Below the pieces are notes generated by a model. That model was not told the DNA's origin. It ran no database searches and worked only from the letters and a program-made list of their open reading frames with translations. Source: Alphaproteobacteria bacterium UBA6411 (GTDB lineage: Bacteria > Pseudomonadota > Alphaproteobacteria > CAAGCB01 > CAG-977). Taken from it: DNA of 5,672 bases. The stretch covers positions 1 to 5,672 of the forward strand of contig DJPN01000005.1 of assembly GCA_002438565.1 (NCBI GenBank). The letters are read 5' to 3'. Within the stretch, counting starts at the first letter, position 1. Each line of letters opens with the position of its first letter. Below are positions 1 to 5,198 of the stretch, piece by piece. Both the position numbers and the translations under genes were made by a program.

Positions 1-18
1 GCGGGGTTTTCTAAATAC

Positions 19-51
19 AAAAAAAGAGCGCTTTATAAAAAGCGCTCTTTT
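19..51 (-). terminator. Intrinsic terminator after the RNase J-like gene
   Basis: A perfect 13-bp inverted repeat (22-34 paired with 39-51) encloses a 4-nt loop. Read on the minus strand, the GC-containing core AGAGCGCT/AGCGCTCT is followed by an uninterrupted run of T through position 19. It starts 16 nt past the TAA stop of the nuclease gene, which is where a rho-independent terminator is expected. On the plus strand the hairpin is followed by TTTTCATTC, so it would be weaker in that direction. The 18 bases left of it hold nothing I can identify. Confidence 0.9.
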
Positions 52-67
52 CATTCTTTCACACGGA

Positions 68-1729
68 TTAGCGGGTGCGGTCCATTTTCGCCATAATAGC
101 GATGTTATGACGTCTTCCGCCTTTTTTACCGCCCTTGCCGCCTTTACCTTTGTTCATATTTTTGCGTTCGGTTTTGGACAGCAAAATCTTCTTGTATTCG
201 ATTTCCTTGACGTCTTCCCATTTTTTGGCAACGGGGTTGAACGCCTGTTTGATATAACGGAAATCGGGGTTCATAAAGTCATCGTTCTGATCAATGACCG
301 CGATACGGCTGGCTTTGCCGATGGTCGGGGAAACTTCGACTTTACCCTTGGACACGACGATTTTCTGCGCGTTCGTGATGTGGTCGACTTTCTGACCTTT
401 GCCTTTAAAGATTTCTTCGGTAGCGGTGGTCTGTTTTTCGTCGCCGTGAATGCCGATGAACGTCGTCTTGCGATCTGCGGGCTGGTTGGCGGCGGCCAAA
501 TCGGCAACCTTTTCCATATCGCCTGCGCGGCCGTGGCCGGAAACGTAGTAGGTTTCGCCTTCGACGAACGGAGCGCCGCGCTGCGGAATCATCGTTTTCC
601 ATCCCTGCGCTTCCAAAGCGGTCATCATCTGGTCAACAACGGCCTGGTTGTCGCCCGACGGAATGACAGCCTGCTGGTTGACGCACAGATTGGGAACGCC
701 GCGGGCAGGATGAATGTTTCTGTTTTCGCCGCGGGAAACGCGCGCCATGGACGCCATTTCTTCACCCTGCGTGCCAGTCACCATATAGATGCGTTCGCTG
801 GGCGGAATGGCGCGGGCGGCGGGATCTTTGGCGTCGATAATATTGACGCGGACACCCGTGCGCTGCTGGCAGGCGTGGGTCATGCCGATGCCCGCTTTGT
901 TCAGACATTCGTTGACCTGAACCAAAGACGCGCCGTCCAGAATGAAGGTGCGGGGTTTCGTACCCGTTTCTTTGGCGTATTCGGCGACCGCGATAACGTC
1001 GGCCATCATCTGCTGGGCGGAACGGGCAATCGTGCCGACCATCATCTGAGCATTCGGATTTTCACGCAAAATCTTTTTAAAGCCTTTGGTCACCATGTCA
1101 TAGGACGGGGTAACTTCCTTGGACGTTGTGGACGTGGAGTCGCAGAAGCAAACGTCAACGCCTTTGGCAAAGACTTCGCCGATGCGCTTGTCGTCCCAAC
1201 CTTTGCCCAATTCGGCCTTGGTTGTTTTGAAATCGCCCAAATCCATCATGCGGGTGCCGTCGGGGGATTCGACAACGAACGCCACCGCGCCGGGCGCCGA
1301 GTGGGTCACGGGAACGGGTTCGACTTCAAAGCCGTTGACTTTGAATTTTTTGCCGTCTTCGACATCGTGGAATTTCGGCATGTTGTCGATGGGCAAGCCC
1401 TGTTTGGTCATTTCGGCCAGCATGAACTGATGCGTGAACTTGTCGGCATAGATGTTCAGCGGGCGTTCCGGATTCATCTGAATGTGGTGGATAATCCCTG
1501 CGATATGATCGGCGTGCGCATGGGTCAGCAGCAAGTCGTCACATTCCAGCGGGGCAATGTAGTTGTCGACGCCCGTCAAGGCTTTGTCGGAAAACTTCAT
1601 CCCGCAGTCGATCTGAATGGATTTCTTGGTTCCGTCTTCGGCAGTGTATGTGATTTTTTTCGCATTTCCGCCGATGCCGTCCAAGTTGTTCCCGCCAAGG
1701 GATTCGAACTCTGTTCTTTTTTCAGCCAT
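68..1729 (-). CDS. RNase J-family ribonuclease (MBL / beta-CASP fold), divergent
   Basis: This 553-aa protein has the layout of bacterial RNase J, a zinc-dependent enzyme with endonuclease and 5'-3' exonuclease activity in cytoplasmic RNA turnover. Visible features in order: a GG-rich N-terminal strand (about 11-22); IDCGMKF and GVDNYIAP (40-60), matching the RNase J IDCGxxF...GVDxxIP signature; the metal motif HAHADH (H70, H72, D74, H75); H143 in VTHS; D166 in GDFK; DSTS at 197-200 (beta-CASP motif A region); VTGTQGEEMASMAR (317-330), like the TGSQGEPMAALSR block of RNase J; then H399 in VSGHG and H428 in GIHGD, the expected beta-CASP and last metal histidines. All metal ligands are present. 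Differences from typical RNase J are Ala73 where HxHEDH has Glu, a longer H399-H428 spacing, and a Lys/Gly-rich tail (about 523-541), probably RNA-binding. The length is normal for the family. The ATG has an AAGG SD 7 nt upstream. The gene follows iscX by 27 nt and is probably cotranscribed with it. The nuclease role is inferred from motifs; substrate and essentiality are unknown. Confidence 0.85.
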   Translation of the reverse strand: MAEKRTEFESLGGNNLDGIGGNAKKITYTAEDGTKKSIQIDCGMKFSDKALTGVDNYIAPLECDDLLLTHAHADHIAGIIHHIQMNPERPLNIYADKFTHQFMLAEMTKQGLPIDNMPKFHDVEDGKKFKVNGFEVEPVPVTHSAPGAVAFVVESPDGTRMMDLGDFKTTKAELGKGWDDKRIGEVFAKGVDVCFCDSTSTTSKEVTPSYDMVTKGFKKILRENPNAQMMVGTIARSAQQMMADVIAVAEYAKETGTKPRTFILDGASLVQVNECLNKAGIGMTHACQQRTGVRVNIIDAKDPAARAIPPSERIYMVTGTQGEEMASMARVSRGENRNIHPARGVPNLCVNQQAVIPSGDNQAVVDQMMTALEAQGWKTMIPQRGAPFVEGETYYVSGHGRAGDMEKVADLAAANQPADRKTTFIGIHGDEKQTTATEEIFKGKGQKVDHITNAQKIVVSKGKVEVSPTIGKASRIAVIDQNDDFMNPDFRYIKQAFNPVAKKWEDVKEIEYKKILLSKTERKNMNKGKGGKGGKKGGRRHNIAIMAKMDRTR

Positions 1730-1756
1730 AGCAGCACCTTTCTATATCAAAAATTC

Positions 1757-1963
1757 TTATTCTTCGGGATAACCGACATAAACCCAACGGTTCCAAATAG
1801 CGTCCAGCATCAGTTCGCTGGGTTCGGAATCGTCCTGGAAATCGGGCAAAGACTTGACCAGACGAATCAATTCTTCGTGTTTCATATTGGTCAGCGACTG
1901 GTCGGGATAAGCTTCGTTCAAAGCGTCCGCAATTTCACAATAATCTTTCCAACCGTATGACAT
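1757..1963 (-). CDS. iscX: IscX (YfhJ-like) Fe-S cluster assembly accessory protein
   Basis: This small acidic 68-aa protein lines up along its whole length with E. coli IscX from memory. Shared landmarks are a tryptophan near the start (W5), EIADAL (10-15) against EIGEAL, AYPD (18-21), L39-x-x-F42-x-D44-D45 against LEDFDDD, LDAI (53-56) against LEAI, and W60. The family is 64-68 aa, so it is full length, although the tail WVYVGYPEE differs from the E. coli WLDEAE. Known IscX proteins bind iron and the cysteine desulfurase IscS and tune Fe-S assembly on IscU. It is normally encoded beside iscU-hscBA-fdx, but here it leads a two-gene unit with an RNase J-like nuclease. The start is well supported: AAAGGAGA lies 7-8 nt before the ATG. 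It is preceded by a candidate promoter and a 5'-UTR hairpin. No IscR-type operator was recognised upstream. Confidence 0.85.
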   Translation of the reverse strand: MSYGWKDYCEIADALNEAYPDQSLTNMKHEELIRLVKSLPDFQDDSEPSELMLDAIWNRWVYVGYPEE

Positions 1964-1987
1964 CGACTCGTCTCCTTTAAGCTTTGC

Positions 1988-2006
1988 GATTTGGTCCTCC
2001 CAAATC
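1988..2006 (-). promoter_or_regulatory. 5'-UTR hairpin presenting a purine-rich SD-like loop
   Basis: A perfect 7-bp stem (GATTTGG / CCAAATC) encloses a 5-nt loop. On the minus-strand transcript the loop reads GAGGA, so stem plus loop reads GGGAGGACC. If transcription starts about 7 nt after the candidate -10, this hairpin sits almost at the 5' end of the iscX mRNA and about 8 nt upstream of the real SD. No start codon follows the loop at a useful distance, so it is not an ordinary translation start. It has no following T-run, so it is not a terminator. A role in mRNA stability or a protein-binding site is inference. Confidence 0.5.
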
Positions 2007-2016
2007 TGTTAAAAAC

Positions 2017-2046
2017 ATCTTACACCTGTTTTTTTGATTTTTGCAA
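2017..2046 (-). promoter_or_regulatory. Candidate sigma70-type promoter for iscX and the RNase J-like gene
   Basis: On the minus strand TTGCAA (2041-2046) and TAAGAT (2017-2022) are separated by exactly 18 nt. The -10 is preceded by GGTG and the -35 is flanked by A/T tracts that could act as an UP element. Each hexamer matches the consensus at 4 of 6 positions. Transcription would begin near 2010 and give a leader of about 46 nt. It lies between the terminator of the preceding operon and iscX, where a promoter is needed. A second, weaker possibility is a perfect TTGACA at 2094-2099 with CAAAAT at 2072-2077 (16-nt spacer). Confidence 0.55.
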
Positions 2047-2050
2047 TCAC

Positions 2051-2072
2051 TTTTTGAAAAATTTTTCAAAAA
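2051..2072. repeat. 22-bp perfect AT palindrome upstream of the iscX promoter
   Basis: TTTTTGAAAAA is followed directly by its reverse complement TTTTTCAAAAA. It begins 4 nt upstream of the candidate -35 box, which is the position of an UP element or an operator. Composition is nearly all A/T, so some symmetry is expected by chance, but 22 perfect positions is long. No known regulator site is recognised. Confidence 0.5.
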
Positions 2073-2101
2073 TTTTGACAAAAAACAAAAAGATGTCAAA
2101 A
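2073..2101. repeat. 8-bp inverted repeat with 13-nt spacer
   Basis: TTTTGACA (2073-2080) and TGTCAAAA (2094-2101) form a perfect inverted repeat immediately next to the 22-bp palindrome. The half-sites are spaced about 21 bp centre to centre, roughly two helical turns, which would suit a dimeric DNA-binding protein. The right half contains a perfect minus-strand TTGACA. The function is unknown. Confidence 0.4.
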
Positions 2102-2124
2102 ACGGCGAGATTCCGCTAATTTAT

Positions 2125-2164
2125 TAAAAAACAAAGGGCGATTCGGAATCCGAAACACCCTTTG
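2125..2164 (-). terminator. Intrinsic terminator of the secretin operon
   Basis: CAAAGGG (2132-2138) pairs with CCCTTTG (2158-2164), and an inner stem TTCGG/CCGAA (2142-2146, 2150-2154) closes a 3-nt loop. A 3x3 internal loop separates the two stems. On the minus strand the hairpin is followed by TTTTTT then AATAAATT. It lies about 40 nt past the stop of the membrane protein gene and separates that operon from iscX. Confidence 0.85.
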
Positions 2165-2205
2165 ATTCGTTTTTTGTCGAAAAATATTTGCTGTAAAAAG
2201 GGCGG

Positions 2206-2976
2206 CTACTGAACCGGCGGGATATTCAGCAAAGCAATGTATCCGGGGGGAATCCGCATCGTTGCGTAACGGATATTCGCCGTTTCGATTTGGAATTTCG
2301 GAATTTGCAGCATATCCGACGCAACGCCGAAGAAATCGCGCCCTTCCAGTTCCCGGCGCTGAGCGTTCATTACATAAAACACGCATCCCTGCCCTTTTTG
2401 AGCAATGCCGCAGCGGGGGCGGCCTTTTGGAATTTCGGCATTGGTTACGACTCCGGGCAATTCGTCCGCGCCGCGCGAATCCATTGTCCCGTAGAAAAAT
2501 CCCAATCCCGCTCCGATGAGCGTAAACAGCATGAAAAAGAACAGCATCATCGGCGTGCGGACAAACGCGGGCGGCAATCCCAAATCGGAAGCGAAGTTTT
2601 TGCCGTACGGATTGATGAACTCTTCCTCGTCGGCATCCTGTTCGATTGTGACCTCTTCATCCAAATCGTCGATAATGCCGTTTTCATCGGATTGCGGTTC
2701 GGACGCGTCGTCTTCGACCTGCGGCGGCAGGGGTTCCGGTTCCGGCTGCTGAACGGCCGCCGGCGACGGCATAACGGGCTGAGGCATGGGATAGCCCATC
2801 GGCCGCGGCGGCATTTTCATTCCCGCAGGCATGGGATAGCCCATCGGCCGCGGCGGCATTTTCATTCCCGCAGGCATTTTCATCGGCATGGGACGCGGCA
2901 TCGCCCCTTGAGGCGGCATCTGCCCGTAAGCGGGCGGAACCGGCGGATGCGGATACTGGTGATCTTGATCAGACAT
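2206..2976 (-). CDS. Single-pass inner-membrane protein with Pro/Met-rich N-terminus, partner of the secretin
   Basis: I do not recognise the family. The 256-aa product has four parts. Residues 1-70 are Pro/Met/Gly-rich and include a perfect 15-aa tandem repeat (35-64). Residues 75-120 are strongly acidic and probably disordered. One hydrophobic helix follows (about 142-163, MMLFFFMLF...). A C-terminal domain (about 165-256) carries C189 and C198, which could form a disulfide, and ends with IPPGYIALLNIPP. Basic residues K126 and R140 before the helix suggest the N-terminus is cytoplasmic and the C-terminus periplasmic. There is no signal peptide. The start is set at 2976 because AAGGA (2986-2990) is 9 nt upstream of it; an ATG at 2985 directly abuts that SD and would add only MDI. 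The gene lies 15 nt after the secretin gene and ends the operon, so an inner-membrane link of the same machine is a reasonable inference. It could be analogous to small bitopic components of type IVb pilus or type II systems, but I see no homology. Confidence 0.8.
   Translation of the reverse strand: MSDQDHQYPHPPVPPAYGQMPPQGAMPRPMPMKMPAGMKMPPRPMGYPMPAGMKMPPRPMGYPMPQPVMPSPAAVQQPEPEPLPPQVEDDASEPQSDENGIIDDLDEEVTIEQDADEEEFINPYGKNFASDLGLPPAFVRTPMMLFFFMLFTLIGAGLGFFYGTMDSRGADELPGVVTNAEIPKGRPRCGIAQKGQGCVFYVMNAQRRELEGRDFFGVASDMLQIPKFQIETANIRYATMRIPPGYIALLNIPPVQ
2782..2877. repeat. 45-bp exact tandem duplication inside the Pro/Met-rich coding region
   Basis: Two adjacent identical 45-bp units (2783-2827 and 2828-2872) keep perfect 45-nt periodicity from 2782 to 2877. 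They encode PAGMKMPPRPMGYPM twice, in frame. There is no synonymous divergence between the copies, which suggests recent duplication by slippage or unequal crossing-over. Copy number may vary between strains. Confidence 0.9.
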
Positions 2977-2985
2977 AATGTCCAT

Positions 2986-2990
2986 TCCTT
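2986..2990 (-). promoter_or_regulatory. SD site that decides the start of the membrane protein gene
   Basis: AAGGA on the minus strand lies between the secretin stop (2992-2994) and two in-frame ATGs. Spacing to the ATG at 2985 is 0 nt, which is too close to be used. Spacing to the ATG at 2976 is 9 nt, which is workable. This favours the start MSDQDHQ. Confidence 0.6.
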
Positions 2991-2991
2991 A

Positions 2992-4227
2992 TCAGTTAAG
3001 TTCTTTGACCAGCCGAACAATGTGCGGCGTCAGCACGATAACGGTTTCATATCCTTTGAGCGAATCGGCAAAAGACGAAGCGGGAATGCCGATCAGCACA
3101 ATATTGTCGCCCAGCGTGCTTTTTGTTTTGAAAGCCGTGATTTCGCCCTGCATCGAATCCAGCGTCAGCACGGATTTCATTCTGCGTTCGCCGTACAATT
3201 CGGTTTGAGCCATCAGCGACAGCTGCGCTTCGGGCATGGACATGTAGCCGCACCGTCCGACATCGAAACGGGCGCGCCATTTGTCCGCGGCGATAAACAT
3301 CCCTTCGGACACCAGCGCGTATTGAGAACGCGCCGCCAAGAAACGGTTCAAGCTTTTGGAATTGATTTCATATCCCGTCACCAGCGCGCGCCCCAAAACG
3401 CCGTTGACGGAAACGCGAATCGTCCCCGCGCCGAACGTTTCGATTAAATCCTGCCAGTTGATTTCCTTGGCCGCCCCCGCGGGCTTGACGCGCAGAACCT
3501 GCACGTTGAACACGACCAGATTGGGTTCTTTGTCGAACAGTTCTATCAATTTGCGGACTTTTTCCTCGATTTGCCTGTCCCCTTTGAACGCAATCGTGTT
3601 TTCCTCCCAGTTGACCAGCAAATCGTGCATTCCGGATCCGCGCAGGGAATCCAGCACGGCAATCATGACTTCGCGCCTGTCGGGAACGGTCAAAATCCAG
3701 TTGATTTCGCGGCTGACATACAGGATTTTGTTTTTCCCGTCATAGCGGTAATAGACATCCGCGGCGGACGCAATCATATCCATGACGTCGACCAGTTCGC
3801 CCGTAATATTTTCCGCGGCCAGTTCCGGAAAAGGCCCGTCCACGCCGATAACCTTGATTTTCGCGCCGCTCAGCAGTTTATAGAACACTTTTTCCGCCGT
3901 CTGCCCGTCAAAGGAAAATCCCGTGACTTCGTAACGGGGCAAGGCGTCGCTTGTTTCCGCGCGCGCCAAATTGAAAGCCGTCTGCTTGAACGGAATAACC
4001 GTCATAATATTTTTTTGCGTTTCCCCGATTGTGCAGCGCAGCGGCGTTTCCAAGCTCATCATCTGAACGGAGCGCGTTGTTACGGGTTCGGTCGGCAAAT
4101 CGGTCGGACGCACCAGATTGACCATCGGCCGCCCCGCGCGGATATCCTGTCCGCCGCACGCCCCCAGCAGAGCCACGATTGACAGCACCGCAAGAACCAT
4201 TGTCGTATGAAGCAAAAAACGGAACAT
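2992..4227 (-). CDS. Short secretin-like outer-membrane lipoprotein (type IVb pilus / type II-like channel)
   Basis: The 411-aa product has a lipoprotein signal: a hydrophobic segment (about 4-21) and the lipobox L21-G22-A23-C24. Glycine follows the cysteine, with no Asp at +2, which fits outer-membrane sorting. Residues about 98-172 look like an STN/N0 domain: GFSFDG, a KLLSGAKIKV strand, then ITGELVDVMDMIASAADVYY and KILYVS. Residues about 178-235 form an N1-like module ending in KLIELFDKEP. The rest (about 236-405) looks like the secretin barrel, from VVFNVQVLRV, through repeated beta strands and IGIPASSF, to the closing VIVLTPHIVR typical of secretins. Secretins are often 500-700 aa, so this one is short, with few periplasmic modules. 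Known secretins form outer-membrane rings that pass pili or proteins; lipoprotein secretins with few N domains are typical of type IVb pili (PilN/BfpB type). The start at 4227 is chosen because GAGGA lies 7 nt upstream and the signal peptide starts there; the frame stays open further upstream but overlaps the previous gene. The previous gene ends 10 nt before this one. The secretin call is by motif and fold logic; the exact subfamily is uncertain. Confidence 0.75.
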   Translation of the reverse strand: MFRFLLHTTMVLAVLSIVALLGACGGQDIRAGRPMVNLVRPTDLPTEPVTTRSVQMMSLETPLRCTIGETQKNIMTVIPFKQTAFNLARAETSDALPRYEVTGFSFDGQTAEKVFYKLLSGAKIKVIGVDGPFPELAAENITGELVDVMDMIASAADVYYRYDGKNKILYVSREINWILTVPDRREVMIAVLDSLRGSGMHDLLVNWEENTIAFKGDRQIEEKVRKLIELFDKEPNLVVFNVQVLRVKPAGAAKEINWQDLIETFGAGTIRVSVNGVLGRALVTGYEINSKSLNRFLAARSQYALVSEGMFIAADKWRARFDVGRCGYMSMPEAQLSLMAQTELYGERRMKSVLTLDSMQGEITAFKTKSTLGDNIVLIGIPASSFADSLKGYETVIVLTPHIVRLVKELN

Positions 4228-4237
4228 TTCATTTTCC

Positions 4238-5128
4238 TCAAGCATTTTGAGCATTGTTCGCGGGTTGAGCCGCCTGTTCGTCAGGGGCGACAAACCCGTC
4301 GGGAGCGGGCCCGATATCGCCTTCGGGTTCGGAGTTGTCCGCCAAAGACCCCAAGCGGTCTTTGACTTCGTCCAAAGACTCCTCTTCCTCGGACAGCATT
4401 TCGGGCGGAGCGTTTTCCTCAAATTCCTTTTTGAATTCCGCCAGCAGCTTGCGCAAAGCGGGATCCCCGCCTTTAAAGCGGTCGCGGACGATGGCGGCGT
4501 AAGGCGGCGTCAAAATCTCCATGCCGAACGTTAAAATCTCGTCCAGCAAATCCAAAATATAGCCGAAATACGGATACTGCGACAGTTCCAATCCGCCCAA
4601 GTGAACACAGCGCGCGCTGGTGCGGGAAATCGTCTGGTCGTAGTAGGTTTTCAGCCGCATGAAATGGTCAAAGTTCCACAGCTGGTCGATTGTCAAGCCG
4701 TACGGATTTGACGATTCGTCGGCGGCAACGGCGTTCCGAGCCGGCTCGGCTTCCATCCTTTTGACCACTTTCGCCAGCAAATCGGCGCCCGCTTTTCCGA
4801 AAACGGCCAGCCATTTCTGCATTTCGGGCAGCTGCTCTTTGACTTTCGCCGCATCAATCGGACGGCGCGGGTCGGCAATACGGGAAGCCTCCGTCCACAT
4901 GGAACCGGCCTTTTCATAACGCAGCGCGCGTTCCAGATTCGTTTTGACTTTGGCTTGAGTGCTTTCGGGACAATCCTGCACGATTGAAGGCAATTTCGCG
5001 CGCCATTCCCCGCCCCACACGGATTCCGCCAAAGAACGGACACGCCCCAGCCCTTCCTGCGTGTCTTGATACGCCAGAAGAGCCTCATACAATGAAGAAA
5101 GAGCGACCGGAATTTCTTTTTCTGCCAT
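4238..5128 (-). CDS. Hypothetical soluble helical protein of the secretin operon
   Basis: I do not recognise the family. The 296-aa product has no signal peptide and no clear membrane helix, so it is predicted to be cytoplasmic. Residues 1-130 are rich in amphipathic helices with many Lys/Glu. SSNPYG at 139-144 marks a linker. Residues 145-215 are aromatic and more hydrophobic (WNFDHFMRLKTYYDQ, YPYFGYILDLLDEIL) and look like the packed core of a second domain. Residues 225-262 are charged helix, and the last 35 residues are a disordered tail rich in Pro, Ala and acidic residues. The ATG is preceded by a weak GGGGA site 3 nt away. The stop codon is 10 nt before the secretin start and overlaps that gene's SD, so the two are probably translationally coupled. 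By position it could be a cytoplasmic assembly or regulatory component of the same apparatus; this is inference from context only. Confidence 0.8.
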   Translation of the reverse strand: MAEKEIPVALSSLYEALLAYQDTQEGLGRVRSLAESVWGGEWRAKLPSIVQDCPESTQAKVKTNLERALRYEKAGSMWTEASRIADPRRPIDAAKVKEQLPEMQKWLAVFGKAGADLLAKVVKRMEAEPARNAVAADESSNPYGLTIDQLWNFDHFMRLKTYYDQTISRTSARCVHLGGLELSQYPYFGYILDLLDEILTFGMEILTPPYAAIVRDRFKGGDPALRKLLAEFKKEFEENAPPEMLSEEEESLDEVKDRLGSLADNSEPEGDIGPAPDGFVAPDEQAAQPANNAQNA

Positions 5129-5160
5129 TTTCCCCGTCCGATTCAGAATCCTTTGTTTAA

Positions 5161-5190
5161 TTTATATTATGTTTCGACTCAAAAAAGCAA
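5161..5190 (-). promoter_or_regulatory. Possible internal promoter before the helical protein gene
   Basis: The 70-nt gap between the repeat protein and the 296-aa gene is AT-rich. On the minus strand TTGCTT (5185-5190) and TATAAA (5161-5166) are 18 nt apart. The -10 matches at 5 of 6 positions but the -35 at only 3 of 6. I see no terminator in the gap, so readthrough from the upstream gene is equally possible. Confidence 0.3.
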
Positions 5191-5198
5191 ACATTTCC

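Noticed and set aside
107..1960. A 617-codon open frame on the plus strand covering the nuclease and iscX genes.
   Set aside because: It is in exact codon register with the minus-strand genes, so plus-strand stops could arise only from TTA, CTA or TCA sense codons, which these genes rarely use. The minus-strand products have clear family motifs and SD sites; the plus-strand translation has none.
2096..2386. A 96-codon minus-strand frame overlapping the end of the membrane protein gene.
   Set aside because: It runs out of frame through the real gene and through the terminator hairpin, with Arg-rich out-of-frame composition and no plausible domain.
2290..3447. A 385-codon open frame on the plus strand opposite the membrane protein and secretin genes.
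   Set aside because: It has the same codon-register mirror effect, and its His/Arg-rich translation is the antisense of the Met/Pro repeats. It crosses two real genes and has no supporting domain.
4228..4422. A longer secretin frame starting at 4422.
   Set aside because: The extra 65 residues overlap the upstream gene, are Arg/Lys/Pro-rich and would bury the lipoprotein signal. The ATG at 4227 has a proper SD and begins the signal peptide.
3571..4534. Further plus-strand open frames opposite the secretin and the helical protein (3571-4182, 4247-4534).
   Set aside because: They are in codon register with the minus-strand genes and are explained as mirror frames. No signal peptide or domain supports them.
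5140..5150. GATTC-A-GAATC palindrome in the gap before the 296-aa gene.
   Set aside because: The loop is a single base and no T-run follows, so it is neither a terminator nor a stable hairpin. It is too short to call an operator.
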